The notes beneath the pieces are model-generated. The model saw only the letters and a program-made list of their open reading frames with translations, searched no databases and had not been told where the DNA came from. A stretch of DNA of 64,000 bases from Timema cristinae (lineage: Eukaryota > Arthropoda > Insecta > Phasmatodea > Timematidae). The position numbers were made by a program, and so were the translations under genes. This document shows positions 34,444 to 46,589 of this stretch, one piece after another. The DNA is taken from positions 37,713,234-37,777,233 of the forward strand of contig JBCFYV010011164.1 in assembly GCA_039000515.1 (NCBI GenBank), in the 5' to 3' direction. How positions within the stretch are numbered: the first letter of the stretch is position 1; every line of letters begins with the position of its first letter.

Positions 34444-35004
34444 CAGAGGTTCCCGAACCTTTTAGACCGAAGGAGCCCTTACACCAGAAAAAATACATGC
34501 TGGAGCCCTCAAAAAAGTGTTTTACTATAATATTATGAACATTCAGTAACGATAGTTCCCAGTTACAGTGACCACATGGTCTAACCCACTACTCTCGTTT
34601 AATACTAGACTGCCGAAGACGGTAAGATCGGTGTTCGATCCACGTTGGGTGCACTGAGATTTTTTCCTCAATGGTTTTCCAATATCCCTCCACTCAAATG
34701 CGCACTTCCTCTAAATTTAACAATCCTTACCACATTAGTGTAATTAGTACATAAGATTATATCCAGAATGGGTAGTAAGACGTGGTGCTAAAAAAAATAA
34801 GGACAGTTAAATTTTAGTCGTATAACAAACGGAAATCATAGCATGTTCTGGCTGCGCTTTTGGCAACTATTCTTTATTCAAATGGGAAGAAATTGTCAAT
34901 CCTAATTATTGATGCTATTTTACAGTGTGATAAACCAATACAAAATATTCTAAAATTGCCTCCCGTGAGATAACTATGGCAGAAAAAAAAATTGAAAAAC
35001 GCTG
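34444..35004. mobile_element. candidate non-autonomous hAT element with nested SINE
   Basis: The left end is CAGAGGTTCCCGAACCTTTT and the right end, inverted, is CAGCGTTTTTCAATTTTTTT. Flanking 8-mers GACTAGAG and GACAAGGG match at 6 of 8. There is no coding capacity. A SINE-A copy (34562-34795) is inserted. The ends are diverged, so the boundaries are tentative. Confidence 0.5.
34562..34795 (+). repeat. SINE-A copy, full length
   Basis: Head GTGACCACATGGTCTAACCC, B-box-like GGTGTTCGATCCACGTTGG, body, tail AATGGGTAGTAAGACGTGGT. Confidence 0.85.
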
Positions 35005-35124
35005 GACAAGGGGATCTGGAGGATTTTTAATGTGGGGACGGAATCCGACGGACGCGATTGAACATAAAAGAATTGTTTTGTTATAATAATTCATGAAGCT
35101 TTGACCTGCATTGGTGATGACACG

Positions 35125-35340
35125 GAATCAACGTCAAGCTCGTCTTGTTTGTTTTTATGGTGATGGGGAGGCCAAGTTTCGAATTCCGGTTGTGTGTAGT
35201 TAGTTTTATTTCCTAAAGGGTGCAACTTTTCCCTGCACGCAAGTGATAATATATTTTACTCTTTCTTCCTCATCCCTACTCCATATGTGTAGTTAAATGT
35301 GACTAGCTTGAACGGGTAATAAGACACAGTGCACAGAAAA
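35125..35340 (+). repeat. SINE-A copy
   Basis: B-box-like AAGTTTCGAATTCCGGTTG, body with TTCTTCCTCATCCCTACTCC, tail GAACGGGTAATAAGACACAG. Confidence 0.8.
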
Positions 35341-35695
35341 AATCGAAAAGGTGCAAGATAGCTTGCATTAGCTGTACGCAAAGACCGTGCCCTGTAATTC
35401 CGTACAATGGAATAAACGTCTTGGGCGACGTCAAGTGGGATTCAGTGCCAAGCAGGTTTTTTCTCTCTGATGATCAGTTAGTTTGAAGAGTGATTAGTGT
35501 AGGACTATGAAAGGTGGTGGGCGGGTTACATGCACCAAGGACTCACAGTGTGATTCGAAACTTGTTTTACGGGAACTGTCCACATTCTGGTAGTAGGTGC
35601 TCATTCGTGTATACTATGATAGGGGGAAGAGAACTTTAAATATTAAAATACAAGAAGTCAGATTGACATAAGAACTTTATCCGACCATTCAACAT

Positions 35696-35755
<60 letters not shown>
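35696..35755. repeat. (TA)n microsatellite
   Basis: About 30 TA units. A second run of about 20 units is at 35829-35868, with 73 bp between them. These could form hairpins. Confidence 0.97.
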
Positions 35756-35757
<2 letters not shown>

Positions 35758-35827
35758 GTGTATTCATACGACAACCACATGTTTTAAAGAGATATTTTTT
35801 TACTAGTAGAGTTAATTTTGGCGGACG

Positions 35828-35828
<1 letters not shown>

Positions 35829-35868
<40 letters not shown>
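35829..35868. repeat. (TA)n microsatellite, second run
   Basis: About 20 TA units, paired with the run at 35696-35755. Confidence 0.97.
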
Positions 35869-35873
<5 letters not shown>

Positions 35874-36647
35874 AAAAATATATCACCCAGGTGTGTGAGA
35901 AGATTTAATAACACGTATGAATGTATTTAGTTTTATATTCTGTAATTTCATTAATTTGAAATATATTAAAGGTGTCCTGTAATTTAATTTTTTCCCCCTT
36001 CGTTTAAAAAGTTTGTCATCTAATGCTGCTATGCTCGTTATAGATATTCAACAAATTTTGATATCACCCTATGAAAAAAATTAAGTTCTATGTTTGTAAC
36101 GAAGCAATATTTTATTTATTTTGGCCAAAAAAAGTTTTGTTATAGATACTGTAAAAATACAGTACTTTTATGGCGTTTACTACATCTCCATATTAACATA
36201 TTAAGGAAATCTAAAGTTAATGGCCATCAGAACGTAAGGCTCACCATTCAACCTTATCCTGAGACAGCTCTAACCAATCCCTAAATTGACACCCAACCTC
36301 TTTCAAATTCATTTTAGCATAACCCTCCCTTCCACGTCTTGTATCTTCAGGTTTTTCAACTAAAATGTTGTCATCACCCATACGCGCCACATGATCACCC
36401 CCACCTCAGCTCGTATTTGCAAGTATCAAGGTTGGTACAACGTTGTATAATTTCCTGTGACTTCACCTCACGGGTACGAGGTCTGGTTCAGTCACAATTC
36501 TGAGGAAATGGGCGGGTCTCGCTCACCCCAGCCACCAACGCAAGATGAACACCTTGCTTTAGGACTAAACGTGTAACAGACTCTCCGAGCGTGGGACGCA
36601 CGCTTGCGTACACAACGCACCACCCAGAGACCTGTGCCAACATTCCT

Positions 36648-36935
36648 GATGGCTGAGTGGTTACAGAGAGGTCAGTCCTACCACCCAAACAAATACACTA
36701 TTTTACCCTCAGCTAAGGCTGAGCAGTCTAAAGCGTTTGACTCACATTGCTACCGGGTCGTCGTAAATGGGGAGATTGGGATTCGAATCCTGGCCGAATG
36801 TATTGGGGCTGGTTTTTTACGAGGGATTTTACCATCCTCTTTCCACGCTAATTTGAGAGCGTTTCCTGTAAGCTCACCTCCATAATGGCTTCTCATAAAT
36901 TCAATCGTTAAGAACCCCTGTGTTGGAAGCACCAA
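36648..36935 (+). repeat. SINE-A-like copy with a different head
   Basis: ATGGCTGAGTGGTTACAGAG looks like a Ser/Leu-tRNA A-box; the B-box-like GGGATTCGAATCCTGGCCG follows much later (36778-36797). The body (CATCCTCTTTCCACGCTAAT) is SINE-A-like. The tail lacks the CCGAACGGGTAG motif. Confidence 0.65.
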
Positions 36936-37209
36936 TTAAAAAACTATTAATTTAATTGATAGACGTCGTAGGCCAGACTATTCACAACTCAATAGGGAAA
37001 AAAGGATCAAATTTGTCATGATTAATGATCAAATTCACACTGCAACATGAATATGAATGATATTCTCTAAATATTAGATTTGCACAATTTGAGTAGACCT
37101 GTAGCTGTTCGAATCAGAAGTAAAAACCCTTCAAATCAGAGTCTAGTTTAGACCTAAGTTTTAATGATTTTAAAAGGACGACCAAAATTCAGTGATTATG
37201 TTGTTGACT

Positions 37210-37492
37210 CTAATTATTATTATTAGCATCACGTCTTACTACCCGTTCGGGTTATACGCACTTACGCTAATGTGTAATGGTAGGGTGATTGTGAGATGAA
37301 ATGAAGGACCTACAGTTTAACGTGGAATCCGAACCACGGTGGAGGCCTGGCATTCCTCACATTCACAAGATGTCTTGTCAGAGGTGAAGGAAGGTTTGGA
37401 AATCATATAAATCTGTGCCGGACCGGGGATTGAACCCCGGCCGCCAGCACAGAAGTCTGACACCTTACCCTAGACCACCAGTCACCCTGTTG
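37210..37492 (-). repeat. SINE-B copy, full length
   Basis: On the minus strand: head with CTGGTGGTCTAGGGTAAGG, B-box (GGGGTTCAATCCCCGGTCC), body, tail CCGAACGGGTAGTAAGACG and (TAA)n. Confidence 0.92.
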
Positions 37493-38441
37493 ACTCTTAT
37501 TAGTTAAGTAAATCTTTTTAATGTATCATGAAGTTTCTATATTTTTATTTTTATTTTCATGTCTATCTTGTCTCCATTATATATAGGTCACTTTAAAATG
37601 TCATGCTAATAGCGTTAATGGCCTTATTTATGATTACATGCCATTATGTCTTGATAATGATGGAACTAACAATCCTCGCTACCTGCCTCGTTGAACAAGA
37701 ACAAAGGACTCGACAAGGTCGAGAGCGATAGTAAGTAGTAAATAGTTTAAAGAGGTTGTATTTATTAGTACGTTTAAGATCAACCTAGCTATCTAATGGC
37801 AGCAGGAAGAAGAAGCGGGGCAAATGTTAAGAGACTGTATCGACATTAGCCTGAACAGCCCTTAGTGCTTTTTTGTTTGTTTTGTCCTCCGCGTATTACT
37901 ACACAACTAAGAGAAAATGTCCAACATTTGCATGTGGAGGGTGGTAAATCAATTTGTAAAAACCACCCCTAGTAGTTGCGGCCAAGATTCATCCCTACCC
38001 TGGCCCTTCTACATCAATAGGTAAGCCTAAGCCAGACTACACGAGCTTGACGCTTTTGTCCGCGTGGCCATCGATGGTAATTTCCCTCTTGGTTTTGTAA
38101 GTAATTTGTTGATGGAAGGTAAGATGTATGTCTATATTATCAAATATATCAACCTTATTTGAATTAGCAAACAATAATAATAGTAATAAAATTATAGCGC
38201 TGTCCACCCAGAGCAGTGAGAGTTGGTCAGAATCTTGGTGGGCCACAAGCTATTCGGAGTTCACTAAAAGTGTCGTTTCATGTGTTAATAATCTATAGCT
38301 AACTTAAAAAAATTGCAAACAAAATATAATTATTATGTGTAAATTTATTTGAATATTCCATTCCATATAATAATCGTTTAAGTGGGTAATTTTTAATTTT
38401 GTACATTTACGATAATTTTAACCTTTTCGGATAGTTGGAAA

Positions 38442-38956
38442 CAAGGCCATAGTCAGCAGGGTGTTTTGAGGTTCAAACCCTCTCCAAAACTTATGAAAAA
38501 TATATATGGCTTTATTTATTATTCAAACTATATCAGAATTAAGGTACAAGTACAAACTAGGGGGTTGTATTACCATAAAAAGCACTTCGGAGAGCTTCAT
38601 AACGTGTTTAATACTTATAATTTTTTCTAGCCTTCGGCAGTCATGGTGTTTTGTTGCCATATAAAACACTTCAGATAGCTTCTAGAGGTGCTCAATATTT
38701 AGAATGTTTTCTATCCTCCAGCAGTTAGGGCTTATGTTGCCATAAAACACTTATAGATAGCTTCCATTGTTTAAATATATAGGTTTTTTCATAGCCTTCG
38801 GCATTTAGAGAGTTATGTTGTCATAAAAAAATACTTAAGAGAGCTTCTAGAGGTGTTTAATATTTAGAATGTTTTCTAGCCTCCAGCAATTGGAGGATGT
38901 GACCATCAACAAATACCCCCCCCCCCTCCCGAAATTATTGGCTAGCTACGGCCTTG
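38442..38956. mobile_element. 515-bp hAT MITE with perfect 8-bp target duplication and internal tandem repeats
   Basis: Ends CAAGGCCATAGTCAGC and, inverted, CAAGGCCGTAGCTAGC. GTTGGAAA is directly repeated at 38434-38441 and 38957-38964. The interior is made of about four 79-83-bp units, each with a GAGAGCTTCTAGAGGTG-like block and a TTCTAGCCTTCGGCAGT-like block. There is no coding capacity. The ends resemble those of the hAT at 44004-46145, which may supply transposase (inference). Confidence 0.9.
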
Positions 38957-38964
38957 GTTGGAAA

Positions 38965-39135
38965 TATACTTAAAATCAATGGCGCTTAAAAGATATGAAG
39001 TATGACTAACTAGAAAATACTGAAGATGTGTCAAATGCATAGGCTTCATTTTGATACAGGCGTAGAACTTGATATCTAAAAATCGTACTGCTATAGGCCT
39101 ACACATTAAAAACAGGTCAATTTTTGAACAATTAT
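38965..39135. repeat. unclassified repeat, homologous to 40190-40335
   Basis: Both segments contain a run like ACTGAAGATGTGTCAAATGC (CGGAAGATGTTTCGAATGC in the partner), then CATAGNTNCATTTT and CTTGATATYTAAAA in the same order. This indicates diverged copies of one element. Confidence 0.55.
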
Positions 39136-39250
39136 TGCCCCTGTAGTCAGTTTGAAGTTTGTTTTTTTTTGTTCTAAGACACGAACAACTTACTCAAAAT
39201 GGAGTTAGCCACATTAAAGCAGGCCTACCGTTTTAAGGTCATGGGAGAAG

Positions 39251-39532
39251 GATTATTATTATTATTAGCACCGCGTCTTACTACCCGTTCGGGTTATACG
39301 CTCTTACGCTAATGTATAATGGTAGGGTGATTGTGAGATGAAATGAAGGACCTACAGTTTAACGTGGAATCCGAACCACGGTGGAGGCCTGGCATTCCCC
39401 ACATTCACAAGATAACTTGTCAGAGGTGAAGGAAGGGTTTGGAAATCAGATAAATCTGTGCCGGGACCGAGGATTGAACCCCGGCCGCCAACATAGAAGT
39501 CTGACACCTTACCCCTAGACCACCAGGTCATC
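39251..39532 (-). repeat. SINE-B copy, full length
   Basis: Same structure as 37210-37492, with head CTGGTGGTCTAGGGGTAAGG on the minus strand and a short (AAT)n tail. Confidence 0.92.
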
Positions 39533-39720
39533 GTGGGAGAAGGAAATGGAAGAAAGAGGGGCGCAACCCCTTACTCCCTTCACCAACATCTTCATATTCA
39601 GATAAATTGGATTTGTGGAGATAAAAAAATCAATATATAATGTACGTTAGTCGGTAAATGTATGGACGCTATTATGGTAGGGTTCCCAATGTCATAAAAA
39701 GTAATTATTGAGGTATCTTT

Positions 39721-40019
39721 AAAAAAAGTATTGAGGGTACGAGAGAAAGTAAAAAAGTATTGAGGGTACGAGAGAAAGTAAAAAAGTATTAAGGGTACGA
39801 GAGAAAGTAAAAACGTATTGAGGGTACGAGAGAAAGTAAAAAAAGTATTGAGGGTACGAGAGAAAGTAAAAAAGTATTGAGGGTACGAGATAAAGTAAAA
39901 AAGTATTGAGGTTACGAGAGAAATTAAAAAAGTATTGAGGGTACGAGAGAAAGTAAAAAAGTATTGAGGGTACGAAAGAAAGTAAAAAGTAGTGAGGGTA
40001 CGAGAGAAAGTAAAAAAGA
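39721..40019. repeat. 29-30-bp minisatellite, ten copies
   Basis: The unit is AGTATTGAGGGTACGAGAGA followed by AAGTAAAAA. The copies are nearly identical, with single changes only. It is unrelated in sequence to the 29-bp array at 30.1-31.3 kb. Confidence 0.95.
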
Positions 40020-40189
40020 CATTATTAGTCCTTGACGACCATTGTTGATATTTATTGTTGATATTTTGTTACGAACATTTCCTTTAAATTGCTAGTGTTT
40101 AAAAATGTTCTAGATAGCACCTTTTTTCCTGTCACTTGAAGGTTATAACCCATAAATTATTTTATCAGTGGCGCACCCAGGAAAGGGGA

Positions 40190-40335
40190 CCACAAATATT
40201 TTGAAAACAAACCTAAATCATATGATTAATAACTAAACTATAGAGCACGGAAGATGTTTCGAATGCATAGCTACATTTTAAATCGAGACTTACGTCTTGA
40301 TATTTAAAAGGTGTGCCACTACAGGTATTAAAAGT
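40190..40335. repeat. unclassified repeat, homologous to 38965-39135
   Basis: It begins next to a hAT-end-like motif (CAGTGGCGCACCCAGGAAAG at 40168). See the partner segment for the shared blocks. Confidence 0.5.
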
Positions 40336-40727
40336 TCCCCTAAAATGTGGGAATATGGTAAGTTTATGGAGACTCCTATCCCTCCAACTCAAAATTTGAT
40401 ATTTATTCAATTTTTTTTCCTTGTTTATTGTTGAAACCATATTAAAATAAAGGAACAAAATGATCACTATTTTGAGTGGATTTTATATCTGTCAGATTTC
40501 CATGAAAATTAGACTGTACACACACGCCCGGCCCAGAATTAGTGCACAGTGTCAATAGCAAAAAGTGGCCGGCCTGACAGCCTAAATTTCACGTTTTGAC
40601 ACCGTAATCGTATTATCTGTGAACGAGGACCAAACTACTCACAAATTCTATACTATTAAGTGACCGCACCTGGCATTGAGCCAAGGTTTCTTAGACTTAT
40701 AGTTTGCCTTTATAACAACTTCAGATC

Positions 40728-40975
40728 TACTTTGGTGGCCACACAGTATAAGGCGTCACGCTTGCAATAGCTTAGAATACCGATGGCTGGGAAATCGGGA
40801 TTCGAATCCCGGTCGGGTGTACTGATTATGGTTTTTCCTAAATGGTTTTCCACTCCCCCTCAACGCAAATTTGAGTACACTTCCTCTAAATTAAACCTTC
40901 CTCACCTCTAACCCATTAGCGTAATTAGCACTTAAACGTATAACCTGAACGGGTAGTAAGCCACAGTGCTAAAAA
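40728..40975 (+). repeat. SINE-A copy, full length and well preserved
   Basis: This is a good reference copy: head TGGTGGCCACACAGTATAAG, B-box (CGGGATTCGAATCCCGG), body with TAAATGGTTTTCCACTCCCC, tail CTGAACGGGTAGTAAGCCAC. Confidence 0.92.
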
Positions 40976-41809
40976 AAATTTGAATTGTCATATATTATAC
41001 GTGTTGACTTCATAATTCACTTGGATATATTTGAATTGGGTATTTAATGTGTAGTTAAAAATACATGAATCATATTTAAAATCGACTTACAAACTAACTA
41101 AATCAAAGAGAGTATTCTTAATACTTTATACACAGCCCTAGCACTTAGATATTGTATGTACTGATTGGATAGCATAACAAACACTCAAATAAATAGTACC
41201 AGGAATCTAACTAGGGTCCTTTAGACTTGTGGTGAAGCACTCTAATCACTCAGCCCAGAGAAGGATGATAGTTATAATGATTTGAATGACTGGCAAAGCC
41301 ACAGGCGAAAGTATTGGCCACTCCATGAAATTGGGCCAATCCCCTTGCGGTATTTCCGCAGTCCTCTTGTCCTCGAAGATTCAACTAAAGTCTGATTTTC
41401 ATAGAAAGGAACTTATCTGACTAATTACTAGATCTACTTTCACGTCAAGTCATCTCTTCTAAAACTGTCACTTTTGATCAAATAGCACTAGTTATCAGTG
41501 TTGTCAAAAAAAATGTATTTTCTGAAAGGCTGTTCCTACGAAAAGTGGAGTGTATAAGCTCGCGCGACTCCCACCAGATTCAGCGAGGATGACATTGCGC
41601 GGGGGTAATCATGCAGAGTGTAACCCGCGACATCCTGCACGTCAGCGGTTCGCCGGAACACATGCATTTACACTATTTTTAGAGGGCCTTACCGCCGAGG
41701 ATGGGACGCATGGTTAGTGTGCTGGGCCGTGTCTTTACAGGTAGGACACGGTTCAAACTATCTAACTTTGAACGATGGTCAAAATTCTACTACTAATTTT
41801 TTTTAACAA

Positions 41810-42125
41810 ACTTTACGATTGTTTAGTAACTAGTAGAAGTATTCGGCTTCGCCCGGGATATCCACGCAATGCATTGCATGGTTACCCCAGGTAACGCTTT
41901 TCTTTGCTTCATCAAACAGAAAAAAGAATAATTTTATTTCTTCCGGCACAGTTTTTAATAAATTAAAAAATCTAGTAACAAAATTAAAAATTCGGCTTTG
42001 AGGTGCAGAATATGCTTGTGCACAGGAACTTCTTATGTTTAAATTTCAGCCCTCTGAATGTGATAGATATCACGCAATTCTCATGACAGACAGACAAACT
42101 CTTAATTTTATTAATTAAGATAATG
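41810..42125 (+). mobile_element. candidate 3' end of an RTE-like LINE
   Basis: ATTCGGCTTCGCCCGGGATA near the start and GACAGACAGACAAACTCTTA near the end resemble 3' ends of RTE-clade LINEs (from memory of that pattern). No reverse-transcriptase coding is left. It is surrounded by AT-rich DNA without other recognisable elements (41000-41800 and 42130-43990), apart from a G-run at 43247-43262. Confidence 0.4.
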
Positions 42126-44003
42126 ATTATAGTAGTCTACAGTCCAAATTTTATAAAAATAACTTTAGGTGACAGCTAGAAAAGTTACTAAATCTACTTT
42201 CAAGCATTCATAAGTCATGTCTTGAGATAATCAGCTGTCACTTTTGTTAGATGTTATCAATATTTATAAAATAATACTAATTCAATAGTAAAATTTTATC
42301 AATTTGGTCATACAAAATATGTGTGTAGGTTTTAAAAGGCTCGTCCTATGAAAATTGGACTTGACTATATTGTAATAAATGTAATACAACCAACTCGACC
42401 CTACATAAATAACGACTTAAAATTCCCGTCCCTTGGTTTGAGTATATAACCTCAAGTCTAAAATTCATGCTTGTAATCCTGGTGGGAGTGACTATTATAC
42501 CTAACTTTCTATTTATATTCAAGCTCATTCTTCTATATATTTAGTAAATATCTATGTACTATCGCTAGGTGAGTTTAGTATTAGATGTTCTGTTCTAAAT
42601 TTAATTTAAGTTATGCACTTATATAATATGTGTATTTAGAAACTGCAAGTTAAATAAAACAATATAATAGAAAATCACAATCTAAAATGAAGCTTTATTT
42701 CAAGAACGACTTTTTAACACCTCTCAAGACAGTAACAATAAATAATCCATGGGCTTTGAACCACTCGTGTATAAACCCTGATAAACCTTTATTTAAATTT
42801 ACCGAACAGAAGTTAAACACAAGTCCTTTGATAGGTTCAGGAAAAGATCATTTGTCCGCTAATTATTATTATTATTGTGTTGATATTTTTTTGTGTGGAA
42901 AAAGTCGTTTACTTGTGATTTCGAAATTACTATTAACGATTTGGAAAATGTTCAAATTAAATATTTTATAAATAAGATATTTTGAATCGGATCTGAATTG
43001 TATATTTTGTATTGAAAATGTTTCAAATATAATTCAACGATATTTTTAATCGAATAGAAATCTATTAGACTAAATTATATGTTAACTATATATATTAATC
43101 GAGTTAAACAACACATTTAATGCCTGTTCTAGGTTAAATCTTCTATGAAAAATATATTAAAAAATTGTAGTTTTTTAAAAGCCCCACATGTCCCTGTTGA
43201 CCGTCATTTACTTCTCACGGACGTCCTTCAATGAGGGAAGGGAGGAGGGGGGGGGGGGGGTTGAAGTGAGCTCTGATATGGTTGGTGCCGTTGTAAGTGT
43301 GTCGCTCGTATTTGAGCATATACAATGCAGAAATACGTTATAGTGAACCCTCCAAAACTCCCCCTGCTTCCAACGCTTGGGGTAAAGGGGGGACAACGCG
43401 CCCTCTAATATATTTAAGACTAGATCAATAGTACTAATAAACACAATCTAATTGCACCTTTAATAATTGTTATATGAGGCTCTTTCCAAACCTATCCTAC
43501 TACAATTTACTGTTGTTTTAAGAGAAAACCGGAAGCCCATTATTATTTTATTTTACCATGAGGGATTGCACATTTCCCTAACGCAACCCGGCAGCGATGG
43601 CCTGAATTGAAGGTGATCTTCAGAACATCCGTTGCTAGAATGTTGAGCTAGAAATAGCCCTCGACTTCACTTGCAATAATAAACTGACCAAGCGATGGAG
43701 CAGGCGCGACAAGCATTTTCCGCAACAGGCCATTTTGTTTTCTCTCTCTACGTCGTCACGGGGCACACGCCTTCACGGCGCCTGCAAGATGCCCCAGGGA
43801 GGATGACTAGAGGATTAGGGGTCCCTGCTTAGATCCCTGGAGATTAACAGGGCTTTACCCAGAAATATATTTGTGTATAAATTATCACCACCAATACTTT
43901 CGGGTGTGGATTGTCACCCTATAGGAGTCAAACACAAATCCCCTCAGATGTAAGCTAATCAATAAGACTGATGCCTTCCTGCTCTTATTCAGTAGTTTCA
44001 AAC

Positions 44004-46145
44004 CAGGGCCGTAGCTGGGGGGGGGGGGGGGGGCAGCCACCCTGGGTGCCGAGCTGGAGGGGCGCCATCAAGATGTAGATTTAAAAAATATATAAAATGT
44101 AAGATTGGGAAATTTATTTAAACGCGTAGTTAAAAAGACGTATACAATTCTCCTTAAGGAATAAAAATGGGCCGGTTTCGACATACACACGTGGCACGTG
44201 CACTAATTCACACGCAAATCAACCAATAGAGTTATACAACTTTACAAACAATGCTAATCAAATAAATATCATCACAGTGTCACGGCAACGAACAAATTTT
44301 ACATTTAAACTGTCACACGTTTATCAGCTAAAATTGAATTACGTTGAAAACGGGAAAAAAACAACAAGAGGCAGATAACATTGTCCAAACCAAGCATTAT
44401 AAAAGACAGGGTTGGGTAAATAAAGTGGATCCTTCACCCACTGCACTACCACTACAACAAGGTATTGAAAGTTGGTCATCTCCATAAACACTTTGAGAAA
44501 ATGAAAACTTTACTAAAGTAACTAAGAATGTAACTGGTAGTGTAATTGTACATTCAGAGGGCGCTACACCAAATCTTAACCAGTCCTTTCCAACATTTAC
44601 TGCTTATGAAGATTTACAGGAATAGGATTTGGAAAATGATCCAACCAAAATTCAATAAATTGTAATAGTCCTACAACATTGTCTGATTTAAATGACCATG
44701 TGAGAAGGCTATTATTTGAACATGGTCCAGAACAAAATAAAACTGGTAATTTTATTCTATCAATTACTCCAGAAAAAATACGTTTTACAGGAAGTTGGTT
44801 TCATAAAAAACTTTTGAACGTATAAAGTGTAGAGCGAAATTGGCTAATTTACAGTGAAGAAAAAAATATATATTTACTGTTTTCCCTGCATGCTATTTGG
44901 AAAGCATTCTAATTCATGCTTGGAAAATCCAAAAGTAGGATTTTCTGACTGGGAAAAATTACACCCCCGAATTCCAGAGCATGAAACTTATTTATAGCAC
45001 CTTGAATGCTATGTTACTTGGATTTTTTTTAAAAGATTAAATAGGGCAGTACAATTAATATCGAACTAAAGAAATGATCATAAAATAAAAAGAGAAAGGG
45101 CGGCACATTCCCAAAATTATTGTTGATTGCATTTTGTTTTGTGTGGTCAACAATTTGGCTTTTCGAGGTTCAAGTACAAATATACGCGAGGCCAATAATT
45201 GTAGATTTTTTTTAAACTTGAGAGTTTGTTTTTCATTATGATAAACAGCTAAAAGAGCATATTACCTTAGGCATAGAAAAAAAAGGAATTACAAATTACC
45301 TAGCTAGCTAGTTTTAAGTTTCAAGCCAGTTCTTTATTTGAAAAAAATCAGAATTTTTCAAAAGAAACCTCTCTTGACCTATTAAATATAATCCACAAAA
45401 TGTCCATATCCACATCTTATCAAGATTATTTTTAACATTGCCAGTTACTAATGCGTATGGTGAACGAGGTTTTAGTAAACTGAAAATAATAAAAAATTAC
45501 TTAAGGTCATCAACGGGTCAAGACAAGTTAACACACCTGGCAATTCTATCAATAGAAAACGATATTGCTTAAAATATTAATTGCAATGAAATAGTAAATG
45601 ATTTTGCTGCTGTTAAAACTAGAAAGGTGTAAACTGTAAGCATAAAATAAATCTGTTGATTTTTTAAATAATGTTACTTTACATTTTTCATAAGTAATTG
45701 AGGTAGCAATTAATTATAAGCAAAAAGTATTCTACATTCAATTCAGACTATTTACAATTTTTTTCTTTACAACAACACCTATTTAAGATCATATAATCAG
45801 CACAGACTATTGAATAAGATTATCTATTTAATCTAATTTTTAATAAAGAAATATTAAGCTATAATAAATATAATTATAAAAAATCATTATTTTGTTATTA
45901 TTTAATACAAACTAGCAAATTATAAACGGGAAATTAATTGCAAGCCACAATAATAATAGCAAGATTTTTGTTATACAGCTAAGTATTACATTTGCAACAG
46001 GTATACAATACAATCTGACACCATCACCTGCTCCAGTATGACTAGGTGGAAATGGGGTGGTTGGAGAGGGGGGGGAACGGGGGGGGGGGAGGTCCGCCAA
46101 TTTTACTGTTTGCCCTGGGCGCCAATTCCTCTAGCTACGGCCCTG
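44004..46145 (+). mobile_element. hAT transposon, TTF-type, decayed
   Basis: Ends CAGGGCCGTAGCTGGGG and, inverted, CAGGGCCGTAGCTAGAGG. Flanking 8-mers TTTCAAAC and TTTCCAGC match at 6 of 8. Subterminal G-runs are present on both sides (44019-44033, 46064-46090). The interior has a broken transposase on the + strand. Length is 2142 bp. Confidence 0.88.
44560..45631 (+). pseudogene. hAT transposase remnant
   Basis: The pieces include TTF-finger-like RFTGSWFHKKLL and the sequence around CMLFGKHSNS..GFSDWEKLHPRIPEHE (44800-44995). At 45436-45571 the C-terminal block TNAYGERGFSKLKIIKNYLR then DKLTHLAILSIENDIA is clear. Stops and frameshifts are frequent. Confidence 0.85.
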
Positions 46146-46389
46146 TTTCCAGCTAAGGGTTTGTGAACCCATTTGGAATCACGGTGTGTTTCGAGTGTGG
46201 TCACATAGCTTGTTGAGGTTATATACTTATATTTACTTTATTAATTTATTAGAATAACTATAGGAAGGTGTGAAATCAGAATGAATAGATATTTTAGCGG
46301 TTAAAATGATGGAGACTACTTGTTTTCCTTTGGTCACATTCGTGCACTCATTATATAATCAATATATAGTAGGCCCTAAATAAAACAAG

Positions 46390-46585
46390 TATCGGTTGGC
46401 TCGCAGGTTTAAGGTCACACTTTTTTGGTTTGATTTTTAGGTATAGTGACGTCAGGATTCAACTTTTGGCCGTACACTTCTACCTCCAACCAAATAAAGA
46501 TACCTTTCCTCTAAAGTTTATCTACCTAACAACTGTAATTAAATTAGGATAGCCGTGGGTGCAGTGAAAAAATAATTTAAAAACA
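46390..46585 (+). repeat. SINE-A-like fragment, diverged
   Basis: Head TTGGCTCGCAGGTTTAAGG and body pieces (CTACCTCCAACCAAATAAAG). The motifs are weak. Confidence 0.4.
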
Positions 46586-46589
46586 TGAT

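Noticed and set aside
35636..35930. Tyr/Ile-repeat reading frames
   Set aside because: Artefacts of two (TA)n runs.
42687..42971. 94-aa + strand gene
   Set aside because: AT-rich chance frame with low-complexity stretches, no splice or promoter support and no family resemblance.
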